Source: Anopheles merus
Lineage: Eukaryota; Arthropoda; Insecta; Diptera; Culicidae
Length of the DNA: 64,000 bases
NCBI RefSeq assembly: GCF_017562075.2
Contig: NC_054082.1
Span: 37,422,442-37,486,441 of the forward strand
Direction of reading: 5' to 3'
Of this stretch, positions 1 to 11,100 are shown in pieces; position 1 is the first letter of the stretch; each line of letters starts with the position of its first letter. The notes under the pieces were generated by a model. The model was not told where the DNA came from. It saw nothing but the letters and a program-made list of their open reading frames with translations, and did not search any database. The position numbers were made by a program, and so were the translations under genes.

Positions 1-512
1 CCTCCGCCCGCACCACCTCCGCCGCCGCCCAGCGCATCGGCCCCGCCGCTGCCGCCGCCGCCACCGCCCGCCTGGCCGTCTTTGATATCGAGATCCTGCA
101 GCTCCTTCAGACAGAGCCACTCGCCGTCGACGGTGACGCGAAAGTTACACAGATAGATCGTGTCCTGGGCGGCGGTATCGCTGACGCTGCCCCCGCCGGC
201 CACCCCGCCACCGTGTCCGGCTGTCCGCAGCTGCCCACCCGGTAGGCGGTGGTGTCCATCGCCGGCCGACCCAGTGCCGGCGGGGATGGCACGGGGCAGC
301 GTAATCAGGGTGGCACCCGGTCCGTGATGGTGTCCATCTCCGTTGCCGTTCTTACCGTTGATCCCGGCCGCCGCGCTGCCACCGGTCGACGCACCGACGC
401 TGCCGACATTGCTGGCGGTGGTGGAGGAGGAGGAGGTGGAGGTGGTGGTGTTGTTGCTGGCGACCGTCGTTTGATGATGGTTGTTCGGCTGTGCAATGCC
501 CAACGCACGCAT
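1..512 (-). CDS. 5' coding exon of an unrecognised low-complexity protein (partial, runs off the left edge)
   Basis: An open frame runs from an ATG at 512 to the window edge, about 170 codons, and is not closed. An in-frame TAG lies two codons before the ATG, which supports this start. The N-terminus is rich in Thr, Ser, Asn, Gly and His (runs of Thr, Ser and His residues). A conserved-looking block follows at about residues 116-142, containing LCNFRV, GEW and LCLKELQDLD, then a poly-Gly/Ala tract reaching the edge. I do not recognise the family. The TAG could instead be part of a weak splice acceptor (CGTAG then CCC), which would join this exon in frame to the exon at 5879-6077 if that exon used a GTCGGT donor; this is only a possibility. 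The poly-Gly ORF on the plus strand is a shadow of this repeat-rich exon. Confidence 0.45.
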   Translation of the reverse strand, partial: MRALGIAQPNNHHQTTVASNNTTTSTSSSSTTASNVGSVGASTGGSAAAGINGKNGNGDGHHHGPGATLITLPRAIPAGTGSAGDGHHRLPGGQLRTAGHGGGVAGGGSVSDTAAQDTIYLCNFRVTVDGEWLCLKELQDLDIKDGQAGGGGGGSGGADALGGGGGGAGG

Positions 513-2831
513 TTTGGGCTACGGTTCGCAAACGGGTGGTTGTCGACCGTCGTGTAGAAAAGGGGTAAGAAACAGGACAATTTACTCAATGCGGAAGAGA
601 ACGTAAATCCATTGCAGTAGGCACAGGCAAGCGAGCAGGCATGGCAAAGGGTCTCTCGGTAGAGCAGTTAAGTTTGGAAATTAACGTCTAACATTGGCTC
701 TTAAATAGTGAAAACAAGATCTAGACATGTACGACAAGTACATCACATTGTAGGCTACACGTTAGTGCGCGTGGAAGACTTCTATTCTTTACGTTTTTTG
801 CATTGCTTCTTTGTTTGTGTTAGGAACGATTCAATCTCAAGATAATTGTCTACTAGAAACAGCCCTTTCTCTGGGAACCTTGGCTCTTGACCTTGGTCTT
901 TAATTGAGAACTAACTAATGCACGAACGACACAAGTCAAATAATGCTGAAAATAGAAGCTACCTAAACTAAATGGTCTTTGTGGTTTTGTTCTTTACAGG
1001 CAAATTTTTGCTATTTTCTTCCAAACTGCTTTTACTAACTGTCTCCATCGCTTCCGTCACGTCGACGCCTTCGTTTATGGAAGGAGCCCACAGAGACATC
1101 GCCGCTTGCCAATGCCATGCTTTTGTATGCCGGGGGTACGGGAACGGTTACCCTTTAATGGCTACTTACAGTGCGATTTACGGAGCCTAACGGGTGACTC
1201 AGCAATGTTTCCGTTTTGCTGCTGTGGTTAAACTGTCCGGTGTCGATTGAAATATTTTGCCGTCTGGTAACGCACTTTCGTTCACCTTTTGTCGTCACGA
1301 GGACAGTATTGCATTGGAGCAAATGGGCACTTCAACACCAACGTTATCTAGTCGGTGTGATATTCTCCTTATCCAGCGTTATCCAAAAAACACACAATTA
1401 CTGCATATTGTTGCCCTAAACCAGCGTACAAATTACGTTGCAGTCTGGCAGAACTACACCGCGGTCGTTCTGCATTGGCTAAAATTATCGATTTTTCACC
1501 AAACTCAACGCCTGCTGTGGTACGAACGCTAGACCAGCGAGCGTGGACAGACGGATTGAATGAAACTGTAGGGCAGCTGCAGAAGAAACCAACTACCAAG
1601 GGTTTGACATTTGCACTATGGGACGGTGTTGTGTTGTGTACGACGACACAGAAGAAGGACATGCGCAATCGCATGTCTTCTGAATCCGCCAACGCGCTCC
1701 ATACCCACCGACCGGTTCCATGTTCCGACTGCTTCCTGTTACTTTCCATCGAGAAGAAAGGGTAGTAAACAAAACAAACGCACGGCGATGGGTACTTCAC
1801 ACGCACGCACATGCACGGAGGGAAGAATGAAAGACAGAACCGTTCCACACATCCTCATGTTCGTATAGTGCCGGTGCAGTTGGAAGCATCGTTTGTTTAC
1901 GTTCGTGGTACGGTGTTAGATGTATTGGTAGGCTAATTTACACGCAACGGTGTGACTCACCAGTGGCAGTGAGGACAAAGAGCGCAATTCAGGCGGAAAG
2001 GTATTGCAGCAGATGCACTTTTTATGTAAGACAATTGGCATAGCCTCCCTACCATAGAAAAGTACGTGTTCGACGCAAGAGAATGTGTTGCTTCAATACA
2101 TGTGAAATGATTGAATGATGTATCTAAAGGCACGGGTATGATATGAATGAGAGATTACAATTTTAGTCAGTATTTGTACGATCCGCAACGTTCCGAATGG
2201 CCATGATTTGGAATACATGCAACTTTACACTTAATTCTAGATAAAACAACACGCTTATCGCTCTCGCTTGATAAGCTTTTCGGGATAGTATTTATATTTT
2301 CGATGGTAAAGGAATCAAGGATAAGCACACCCAACAACTACACACATATGTGAAAAAAATGTAAAATATTCAACAAGTATACACAATCGAATGAATTTGT
2401 GTACGGCTGCACTGTAGCTCTAGAGTGGACGCGATCGATGCCATACTGTCCATCAACTACCCGATGCACCCGGCAAAAGCCGCACACACTGAAGCACTCC
2501 CTCTCACAAACACACCCAAGCATTAGCTCCAAAGTGCACACGACGCGCTCGACAACGATTGGTCGATACAGAAGAGCATCGGACACCGTGACAAACAGTA
2601 GAAAAGCACACTCCCATGCGCACGATACTGCGATAAGACAACAACACCTCGACCGCTTTTGCTATCGTACATCGGACGGCGATAAAGCGCCACCGCCACT
2701 GTGAAGCGGCCGCGTGTCCGTCCGTGGGGTAAAACCATGCAACGTCAGCCAGTTCTTTCGTGAACCCCGTCCAGCGCACAGCTGACAGAGCTGTTTCCCC
2801 GGTAGAAAAGAACGGCTGACGAACAACGGCA
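513..2831. other. Non-coding stretch upstream of ERMP1
   Basis: Only short unrelated ORFs with no recognisable domain occur here, including a 159-codon minus-strand ORF (1369-1848) of implausible composition. It probably holds the promoter and 5' UTR of ERMP1 and either the promoter or an intron of the minus-strand gene. No specific site is called. Confidence 0.5.
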
Positions 2832-5653
2832 ATGCCACAACAAAAGCGTGTCCGGTTTAAGGAGGATGAGCAGCAGGTGAAGAACCTGCACCACCTCGAA
2901 AGTGGTGCGGTGTACGGTGCTCTGCTGATTGTGGTCGGTTGTGGGCTACTGACGAGCTATCTAGGCACCCGGCTGCCCCCGGCACTGACGGTGAGAGATT
3001 TGGAGCGCGCCCCGAACGCTTTCATAGCGGAGCGAGCATGGGCCAGCCTAAAGACGCTCAACGACCTTGGACCTAAACCAGCGGGAAGCCAGGCGAACGA
3101 AGTGTTGGCGTACGAATTTCTACTCAAAGAGGTACAGCGCATCAACGCGTCGAAACACGACGGCCAACAGCTCGAAGTGGACAGCCAGACAGTGACGGGA
3201 GCGTTTAGCATCTCGCTGCTGAACCAATCGATGACCAGCGTGTACCGGAACGTGCAGAACCTGGTGGTACGGCTGGCCGGAAGCGATGTGCGCCAGCATG
3301 CTTTGCTGCTGAACTGTCACTTCGACACGGTGGCAAGCAGCCCGGGCGCTAGCGACGATGGTGCCAGCTGTGCCGTGATGCTGGAAATTCTGCGCGTCCT
3401 GTCCCGTCGACCGGTGCGTACGCGCCACACGGTAACGTTTTTGTTCAACGGTGCGGAAGAGACGATGCTACAGGCGGCACACGGCTTCATCACGCAGCAT
3501 CCGTGGGCGGCTGACGTGCGCGCCTTTCTCAACCTGGAATCGTCCGGATCCGGTGGCAAGGAGGTACTGTTCCAAGCTGGGCCCCACTATCCCTGGCTCA
3601 TTGAGGCGTACGCGCGTGCCATCCGTCATCCGTTCGCACACACCGTCGGGGAGGAGATCTTCCAGCTAGGCCTCATTCCCTCCGATACGGACTTTCGAAT
3701 GTTTCGCGATTACGGCGAGGTGCCCGGGATGGACTTTGCCCACATCGCGAACGGGTACCGGTACCACACGCGCTACGACTCGATGGATTTTCTCTCGCTC
3801 GATGTGCTGCAGCGCACCGGCGACAATGTGCTCGCCCTGACGCTCGATCTGGCCGAGAGTGATGAGCTGGCCGCGTCCGACCTACCGGTCGGGGAGACCG
3901 TGTTCTTCGACTTTATTGGACTCGCGTTTGTGCATTACTCTGCCTCCAGTGGCCGTTTGATTAATCTGGCAGTGGTGGTACTTTCCCTTATCGTGCCTTT
4001 GATGTGCTTTGCCCGTGCGCGCTTCGATGACGTTCTGCGGGAAGTTATCGTCGGATTAGTAGGCACCGTGTTTGGGACCGTTTTCAGTATCATCGCTTGT
4101 ACCACCATTGCGCGCCAGTTGGACTTTTTCGGAAAAAGCATGACCTGGTACACGAACACCCATCTGATCTTGGGACTGTACTGCTGCCCGGCGCTACTGT
4201 CGCATTGTTTCGTGTACCTGTTTCTGACCACTTTCTACACCAACAGTAAGGTAATCAGAATGTCTACACACACGTAACGCATTGCTTTGGAGCATCATCG
4301 CATACGTTTTGTCTCGTTGTACCTATTTGCAGAGCAATCTGTCGCTCGGTCAAATGACCCAGGCCCGGCTGGTTGGTGTGAATGTGTTCTGGAGTGTCGT
4401 AACGCTTGCCGCTACGGTGGCCGGCTACCGAAGCGGCTACATTCCTATGGTGCTACTTGTCTGCTCCCTTGCATCCTCCACGCTGAACCTGCTCTTCAAC
4501 GCAAGTCGAACGCATCGGGCTTGGATGTACATTCACCTAGCCGGCCAGCTGCCCGCACTGCTCTGGGCCACTAACTTTTACAACGTGCTCATTGCACTGT
4601 TCGTACCGATCACGGGTCGATTTGGAGGGTCGCGCAATCCGGAAGTGTTTATCTCGCTGCTAGCCGCTGGCGGCACGCTTCTCTGCTGCAGCTATTTAAT
4701 TCCATTCATCGCTCAGCTGCGCAAAATGATGAATTTCACCGCCAAACTGTCCGCCATCATCGTGCTAACGCTTGTGCTGGCATGCTTAAGCCCCCTCGGA
4801 ATGCCGTATCGGGATGAGAGTATGGCCACGGAACCGACCCCCCAGCGACACTACGTAACGGTGAGCCTGTGAGCGGGTAATCGCAGTTTTTGAACATTGT
4901 TTTCACTCCCATAATCCTTTCAGCACACTTTCCGAGTGTTTCACGATGAGTTCGGCCTGTACAAGAGCACCGACTCGGGATTCCTTTTCCAGGAGATGGA
5001 TAGAAACACGCGTGCCACGATCGAAGAGTTCGTGGCACCGGGCGAAAGCCTAACTCCGATGCGTCAGATGGACTCGTGCCAGACGGAGCTGTTCTGCGCG
5101 CTTCCCTTCTACTCTCTCTGGCATCAGATGCGTTTCAAGTGAGTAAAACCACCCACCATCATGCACGGACTAGATTAAAATGTGTCGATATTTTCACAGC
5201 AATTACTGGCTGCCTGGACCCGAACCGCTCTACGATAACATGGTCACAATGGCTTATCTCGGCACCGAGCAGCTCGATTCGCACACTCAGCGCTTGCTGT
5301 TCGCGATGGAAGGAAGCATACAGTCGTCGATCGTGGTAGGGCCGAAGGAGGGCGTACAGTTGGTCGGATGGTCGCTGCTGGATCATGTGCCCCGGCCCGC
5401 CAAGTTCGGCGGTCGGGAGGGCCATTTTGTGTTCATCACACACGGCCTGCCGGGCAAGGCGTGGAACGTGACGCTCGATTTGCGGTACGACCAACCGAAG
5501 CCTACCGGCGAGCTGGTGGACATTGTGGTTACGACCAAGTTCTGGGAGTACCATCACATGCATACGCCCGAGTTCGAGCAGCTGCTAGCAAAATTCCCTT
5601 CTTGGTCGCACGTCGTCCCATCGGTGGCGCTGGTGAGTGTGTTTCCGCTCTGA
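2832..5653 (+). CDS. ERMP1: Endoplasmic reticulum metallopeptidase 1-like (M28 family membrane protease)
   Basis: Four exons, 2832-4250, 4333-4860, 4924-5138 and 5200-5653, join in frame through GT-AG introns of 82, 63 and 61 bp to give 871 residues, normal for the ERMP1/Fxna family. The start ATG is followed by a basic N-terminus and a hydrophobic anchor at about residues 29-45. The M28 zinc-peptidase domain follows: a metal-binding HFD at 163-165, SDDG at 174-177, the catalytic Glu pair in FNGAEE (E209, E210), a downstream LNLESSG, and YHTRYDS carrying the last His ligand. From about residue 360 to 670 there are several hydrophobic segments, as in this family of multi-pass ER proteases, then a lumenal C-terminal domain. 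Family knowledge gives an ER-resident, zinc-dependent peptidase; the exact substrate is not known from sequence. A polyadenylation signal AATAAA lies at 5740-5745. It lies between the two minus-strand exons at 1-512 and 5879-6077 and may be nested in their intron. Confidence 0.9.
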
Positions 5654-5878
5654 TACCCGCTCCCATGGCTCTGCAACTCACCCTCCCATTGGGGACGGGG
5701 ATGGAACGGTTACGCTGTCCGTTCGATTATGTAAATTTTAATAAACCGATCGATAAATAACGTTTGACGGGATTGTTACACTCCTGCGCTCCGCACTAAT
5801 GGGGTGTGTTTGTTTTTTTGCACTTGACAGCATTCGAAAAGAAGTCGAAAAAAACCAACACATAGAACGGGTACTTAC

Positions 5879-6077
5879 CGACCTGCTTCTTTCTACTTGC
5901 ACCATCGCCATCGTTGGCCGACGGACTAGCGGTGGAGTACGATGCCAGCGAGCAGTAGCTCTCCCGGCGCGTTAATCCTTCGCGAATCGACGCCAGCGAG
6001 GGCGATTTACTGATCGGAGTGCTGGAAAGGGATTCCTCCTCGCTCGGATTCCTAAACAGAAGCCTATCGCTGCTCAT
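5879..6077 (-). CDS. 5' coding exon of an unrecognised minus-strand gene
   Basis: An ATG at 6077 opens a 66-codon stretch rich in Ser, Arg and Glu (for example SSTPISKSP, RRESYCSLASYS), typical of a disordered, phosphorylatable N-terminus. A strong donor, GTAAGT on the minus strand, follows at 5878-5873. A second weaker donor (GTCGGT) lies four bases earlier and would leave phase 0. The frame continues past the donor only into a T-rich, implausible tail. Downstream exons would lie to the left, so the 1-512 exon is a candidate partner. Function unknown. Confidence 0.45.
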
Positions 6078-6729
6078 CGTGGTACACTGATTTTTGTTAT
6101 GATTGCTACACTACACTAAACACACTCACACCATGGCAAAAGAGATACTGCGATTGATAAGAACAATCACTGATCAAAACAATCGCACACACACACACAC
6201 ACTGCGAAATGTGAATTTCGATAGCACCACAATCATACACAGATACAAATGTGTACACACTTTCACTCTGCGATGGTGTTAATATCAATTCACAGCAACA
6301 TTCGAGGGACGTACTTGCACTTGTTGAACTCCCGAAAAACGATAGCTCTCTTCAGAACAAATCCTACGAATATGGACGCAAACAACAAACGTGCACTGTT
6401 TTTTTAAGGATAGATGATATAGATATGGTTTGATTTTATGGTTTCGTTTCCTATTCCTAAAAACGACCGCACAAAGCTACCGTCGAAGCTGAGGGACAAC
6501 TTTTCCTGGCCCAGATGTTGCTGTAAATAAATAAAAACACGGACACTTGTCAGATTCCCGTACAAGAAGGAACAAAAAAACAGACCAAATGTCATTCGTT
6601 CAGGGCTGAGCACGGTGGTTAAGCTTGGTGTTGTTGCATGTTGCGTGCAGTGTCAATTCTTCGTAGCTGTGCATCAAAGAATGCTATTTTTCCTTTTAAT
6701 AATGCAGTTTTTTTACAACTTGGTGGAAA
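6078..6729. other. Intergenic region between divergent genes
   Basis: It holds a CA repeat near 6182-6201 and no convincing coding sequence. Probably it contains the 5' UTR and promoter of the minus-strand exon at 5879-6077 and of the plus-strand gene at 6730. Confidence 0.4.
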
Positions 6730-7646
6730 ATGGAGCAATGCAAAATTTGTGGAAGAAATAAAAAACAATCCGCCCTGACGACTCGGCCATTCGAGTTCGA
6801 TTTAGAGCCGTAGGGGAACTGCGTTCACCCATTGAACGCGAACTCGCGATAATTGTGTGTTTTTCTAATTCCATTCTAATTCTTCCAGATTTGAAGAAGA
6901 TCGAGAACTGTCCCATTTCCTGTACCGTTTAACGCAGGACATTATAAGCACGAAGAACTTTTCCGATGATAACATCAATCGCATTTGTGCAAAACACTTG
7001 AACAGGGCTGTGTATCCCGACAGACAGCGCCTGCAGGAGGTGGTGCAGGATTTGAAGAATAAATTGCACATTTCGCGTAAGGATGGACAAGTAAAAGCTT
7101 CCCCCAAAGCGGAAAAATTAGTATACGATGATAGCAGCAGCACGACGGTGCACAATAAATTGTGCAAAATGGAAGACAAAATCATTAGTGCACAATCGCT
7201 TATTAATGTTCCCACACTATTACTGAAAGGTAGGGAATCATGGATAGTGCAGAGTGTATGTCGTCCGATTAGTGATGTACGAATTCTATTTCTTGATTTC
7301 AGATCAACCCAGTTCGATTAGTACGATCACAACGTACGATTTTCCATCTTCAGATGAACCAACGATGCAGCCCCTTCAGCTACTAATAGCAACGAGCGCG
7401 CGGAAAAGTACAACACCACAAGCTTCAAAAACCACACTGCAAACCATTTTCCTGAAAGCCGACTACAGTGACCGGTCAGTAAATTGTCCCGCTGAATCAG
7501 TTAACAGCTCAGTCATTGCAATTGCCCGGATGGTCGCGGCAAGCCGAACTCCCGAAAGTGAATGTAGGACCTGTCCGCTGGGAAAGGGAGGTACTCATCG
7601 GAATGTTGTGCGGGGAAATAGTTCGAAAAAGCTGGGTAAAAAGTAA
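6730..7646 (+). CDS. Small CxxC protein, possibly SPATA7-like
   Basis: Three exons, 6730-6809, 6889-7229 and 7303-7646, agree in phase (2, then 1) and give 254 residues. Introns are 79 and 73 bp with GTAGGG donors and good CTTCCAG and GATTTCAG acceptors. The N-terminus starts MEQCKICGRN, a possible half zinc knuckle. Residues about 27-83 form a helical block (LSHFLYRLTQDIIS, then AKHLNRAVYP, then LQEVVQDLKNKL). Its spacing resembles the conserved domain of SPATA7, a ciliary transition-zone protein, but this is from memory of the pattern and is weak. The rest is Ser/Thr-rich and probably disordered, with a basic C-terminal end. AATAAA lies at 7907-7912. If it is not SPATA7-like I have no other family to suggest. 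Confidence 0.5.
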
Positions 7647-8187
7647 AAATTTTTTTTTCGTAGCTGTAGGGGAAAAATTCATGGTAGATTTTTGCTCATT
7701 CAAACAAATTTTCCATCACAAAAACGAACAAAGTGTTGGTGCCATTGGTTTACAGTGTAGCGGAATCAGAACACTGTCGTACCCCTCGCATAACTGTCAC
7801 AAATTCAAAGTCCGTGCTGCCAGTACGTTCGCATGTACAGGTTTTATTTTTCAGATTATGTTTAACGATATATCATCGCTCTAATTGTTCCGGAATGTGT
7901 GTAAATAATAAAAATTTTACAAATATAAATGTAACAACATAAATGCAGTTTTGATGAACACATAAAAAGACAGTGATCGCTGCCGTACTTGAAATGGCTG
8001 CTCGTTTATGCGCTGCCTGGCAACACTGCCTATCATACCAAGCCGTGAATTTGGCGTAACGGTGGCTTCCCCGAACAGCGCATTGTTTGCTTGCTGTAAA
8101 AAACAAGTGAAATAGAGTGCGGAATTGCAGCGTCGTGCCTGGACTGTAAAGCAAAGTGTTGATTTGGTCGGTGTACTGTGCAATGCA
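7647..8187. other. 3' UTR of the small CxxC gene and upstream region of Cap-D2
   Basis: The polyadenylation signal at 7907-7912 closes the preceding gene. The remaining 270 bp before the Cap-D2 ATG must hold its promoter and 5' UTR. No coding sequence of note. Confidence 0.5.
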
Positions 8188-11100
8188 ATGGAGTGGCAAT
8201 TTATAATACCTCAAGCAAGAGCGGAGCTTTTGCGGTCGGATAAAAACCATTACTGCGTCGGTCGAGTACTTGACGCCGCCGAAGTCCCGGATGCGCTGAA
8301 GGGTAAGCCAGGGTGTCTCTGACAGGCGCGCGCGGGGCGCTCTAGCGTAGAAAAAATAAATAAATGGCGTAGAAAACAAAATTGGCATTTCTGTGATATT
8401 AATTCATATTTTGTATTGTAGCTTCGCGAGTGATTTCGAGCGACCCGTTCGCTATATTCGACCATTTCGATACGTTCTATTCGGTAATCGACAATGAGAA
8501 GGCTTTGGCAGGGACGCATCTGCTGCGTGCCTACGATCAGCTCTACGGTGCTATCGACAAGCTCGGCAGTACGATGGCGGACCTGCTGTCCCGGAAGGAG
8601 ATAGACACCACCGATCGGCAGTCCGCACTGAATGCGGTCAAAATGTTAGCCTTCCTCGTGAACGGCCTGGTGAAGGCAATCGATGCGCATGTAAATGCCG
8701 CCAGCGAGAAGCTGACAACAAAGAAGAGCAAAAAGCAGACGGCCAACGAGCAGCTGGAGGCGTTGGATTGGGACAACAAACGGTACCAATGCGTCGTCCA
8801 GCTGTACAATTTGTTGCAGCTTCCGCTGGAGAAGCTGTGGGATCCGCCGGTGTGTGAGGAATCATTTGTAGAGTGAGTGGTGAACAGTGCTCCAGACGAT
8901 CGTTTTGCAAAAGATTTTTTTTTATGCGTGTGCTGTTTCTCTTCTACTTTCCCCATTAGTGTTATTTGTGATATCTGCTATCGGACGCTGGAGCAATCGT
9001 ACGTGCGGAATCGCAGCACCGCGGACAGTGTGTTTCAAATTCTGGGAACCGCGATCAAGCGCTACAATCATTCGCTTGCCTTTCCCGTGCGCATTCTGCA
9101 GATTCTCGAACACATCGAAGCGGCAATCCCTTCCGTAGCGGCTGGAGTATTGCTGCTCTACGAGGAGTTCGGTATACAGACAATCTATCCCGTCATTATC
9201 AAGGAAATCATCGAACGGCTAAGCGTCGACTCGGCCGATCAGCAGACGGCACGCTTTTTCAGCCTTTTTCTGGTCGAGCTTGGTACGCTTGCGCCGAAGC
9301 TGATGATACCGCATCTCTCGACGCTGAGCGAGGAGCTGCTGAATCTGGAATCGTACACACTGCGCAACTGCGTGCTCCAGATAATGGGCGAAGCGATCGT
9401 CAGTGAGCTCACGTCTGAAGAGCTGTCGGATGAGCTGAAGGAGACGCGAGATGAGTTTTTGGAGGATCTGCTCAACCACATGATGGATATATCGGCCCAT
9501 GTGCGGTCGAAGGTACTGCAGATATGGTTGAATCTCAAGGAGCACAATTCTGTCCCGTTGGCATGGATACACAAGGTGCTGCACGTGGCCGTCGAGCGGC
9601 TGGAGGATAAAGCGCTTCTTGTACGCAAGCAAGCCATTGCGCTGATCAAAGCTTTCCTAGAACACAATCCTTTTTCGGCAAAGGTACGAAATCAACGGAA
9701 GGCCGACGACGCACTGTGACAATTTTAATATTTATAATTTTAAATAAATTATTTACAGCTGTCTCTGGCTGAGCTAAGGGCCCAATACGAGGAGGAAGAT
9801 AAAAAGCTACAGGATCTTCGCACTCAGCTGGTGGAGCAAGATACTAAAATGAAAGCGGTTGAAGAGGAATGGGAAGAAATCGTGGTGCAGATGTACCCAA
9901 CACTAACGGAGTTGTTTGGCAAGGAGCCAGAAGATCTGGAAACAGCAACCGAAGCCGATGTAAAATTGCTTTCCGAGAGCATCATCTCGTTGCTAAAGGA
10001 GGAAAAATATCAGGAACTGGTACGGTTGGTGCAGCGGGCCGATTATGCGCTTGGTAACAGTGAACAGCGAAAAGAGATGACGTTCGAGCATCAGTGCATG
10101 TACTACATCACATTGCTAAAAAGCTACTTCATTCATGGTCATACGAATGTGACACTGGTAATGATTGAAAGTCTATTGGAAAGGATTCACACTCTTTAAG
10201 TGTACTAATTTTCCACTATCTGTTCCGCTTCCAGAATGCCGAGTTCCAGAAGGTGGAAAATTCGGTCAACTTCCTGCACGATTCTATCCGCTTCTCAGAG
10301 CTAATATCGAATGCCGTGCCGAAGTTGCTGGAGATGCTAATGTCAAAGTCTCAATCGGACGTTCATGGCGCAATCGACTTTTTTACCTCGGCGTATCTCT
10401 TCGGCATCAAAGGCACAGAACAGGGCATGCAGCAGATGCTTTATCTCGTGTGGTCAACCGACAAGGAGAAGCGCGAGAATGTAACTGCCGCCTACAAACG
10501 GGTGCTGTTTGAGACGAATCTGCAGGGCCGGGCACACACGGTCAAAGTGGTACGCAATTTGAGCCAATTCCTTACGAATCTGACCCGTGGCCAGTACACG
10601 GCAATGGAGGTGCTCGTACAGGAGTGGGTCGAAAACGGTGACATCGATGCACAGATGGTGCAGGTTCTGTTCGAAATTTTTACCCTCAAGCTGGAGAATG
10701 TGTCGCCGGAGGAATCGCGTCAAGCGCTTCAGCTACTGGTGATGGTATCGGCGGCGAAACCGTCGGTTGTAACGGCTAACCAGCGCCTGTTGGAAACGAT
10801 CGGATTCGAGGAGCGGGGACGCAAAGATCCTCGAATTTTTGTCGCCACGTTAGACTTGCTTATCAACTCCATTCCGCCGGCAACAAACAGCTCGAAATAT
10901 TACAAGCGCTTCGATCACACGTCCTCTACCGTGCAGCACGTAATCGATCTGTACACAAAGCTGTTTTTCTGCTCGCGTGTTGATAATTTTGACGATATCG
11001 GTACCAAGGTATTTGATTTTATCTACAAAATGGTCAAAACACCAGACCTGCTCTCGCAATCGATCGTGGTAGCATTGTACGAGCGGCTGCAGAAGCTCGC

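Noticed and set aside
249..557. Plus-strand ORF with a poly-Gly run
   Set aside because: It is the antisense of the Thr/Ser-rich minus-strand exon at 1-512.
1369..1848. 159-codon minus-strand ORF
   Set aside because: Its composition is unlike a protein, it has no domain, and no splice partner is seen.
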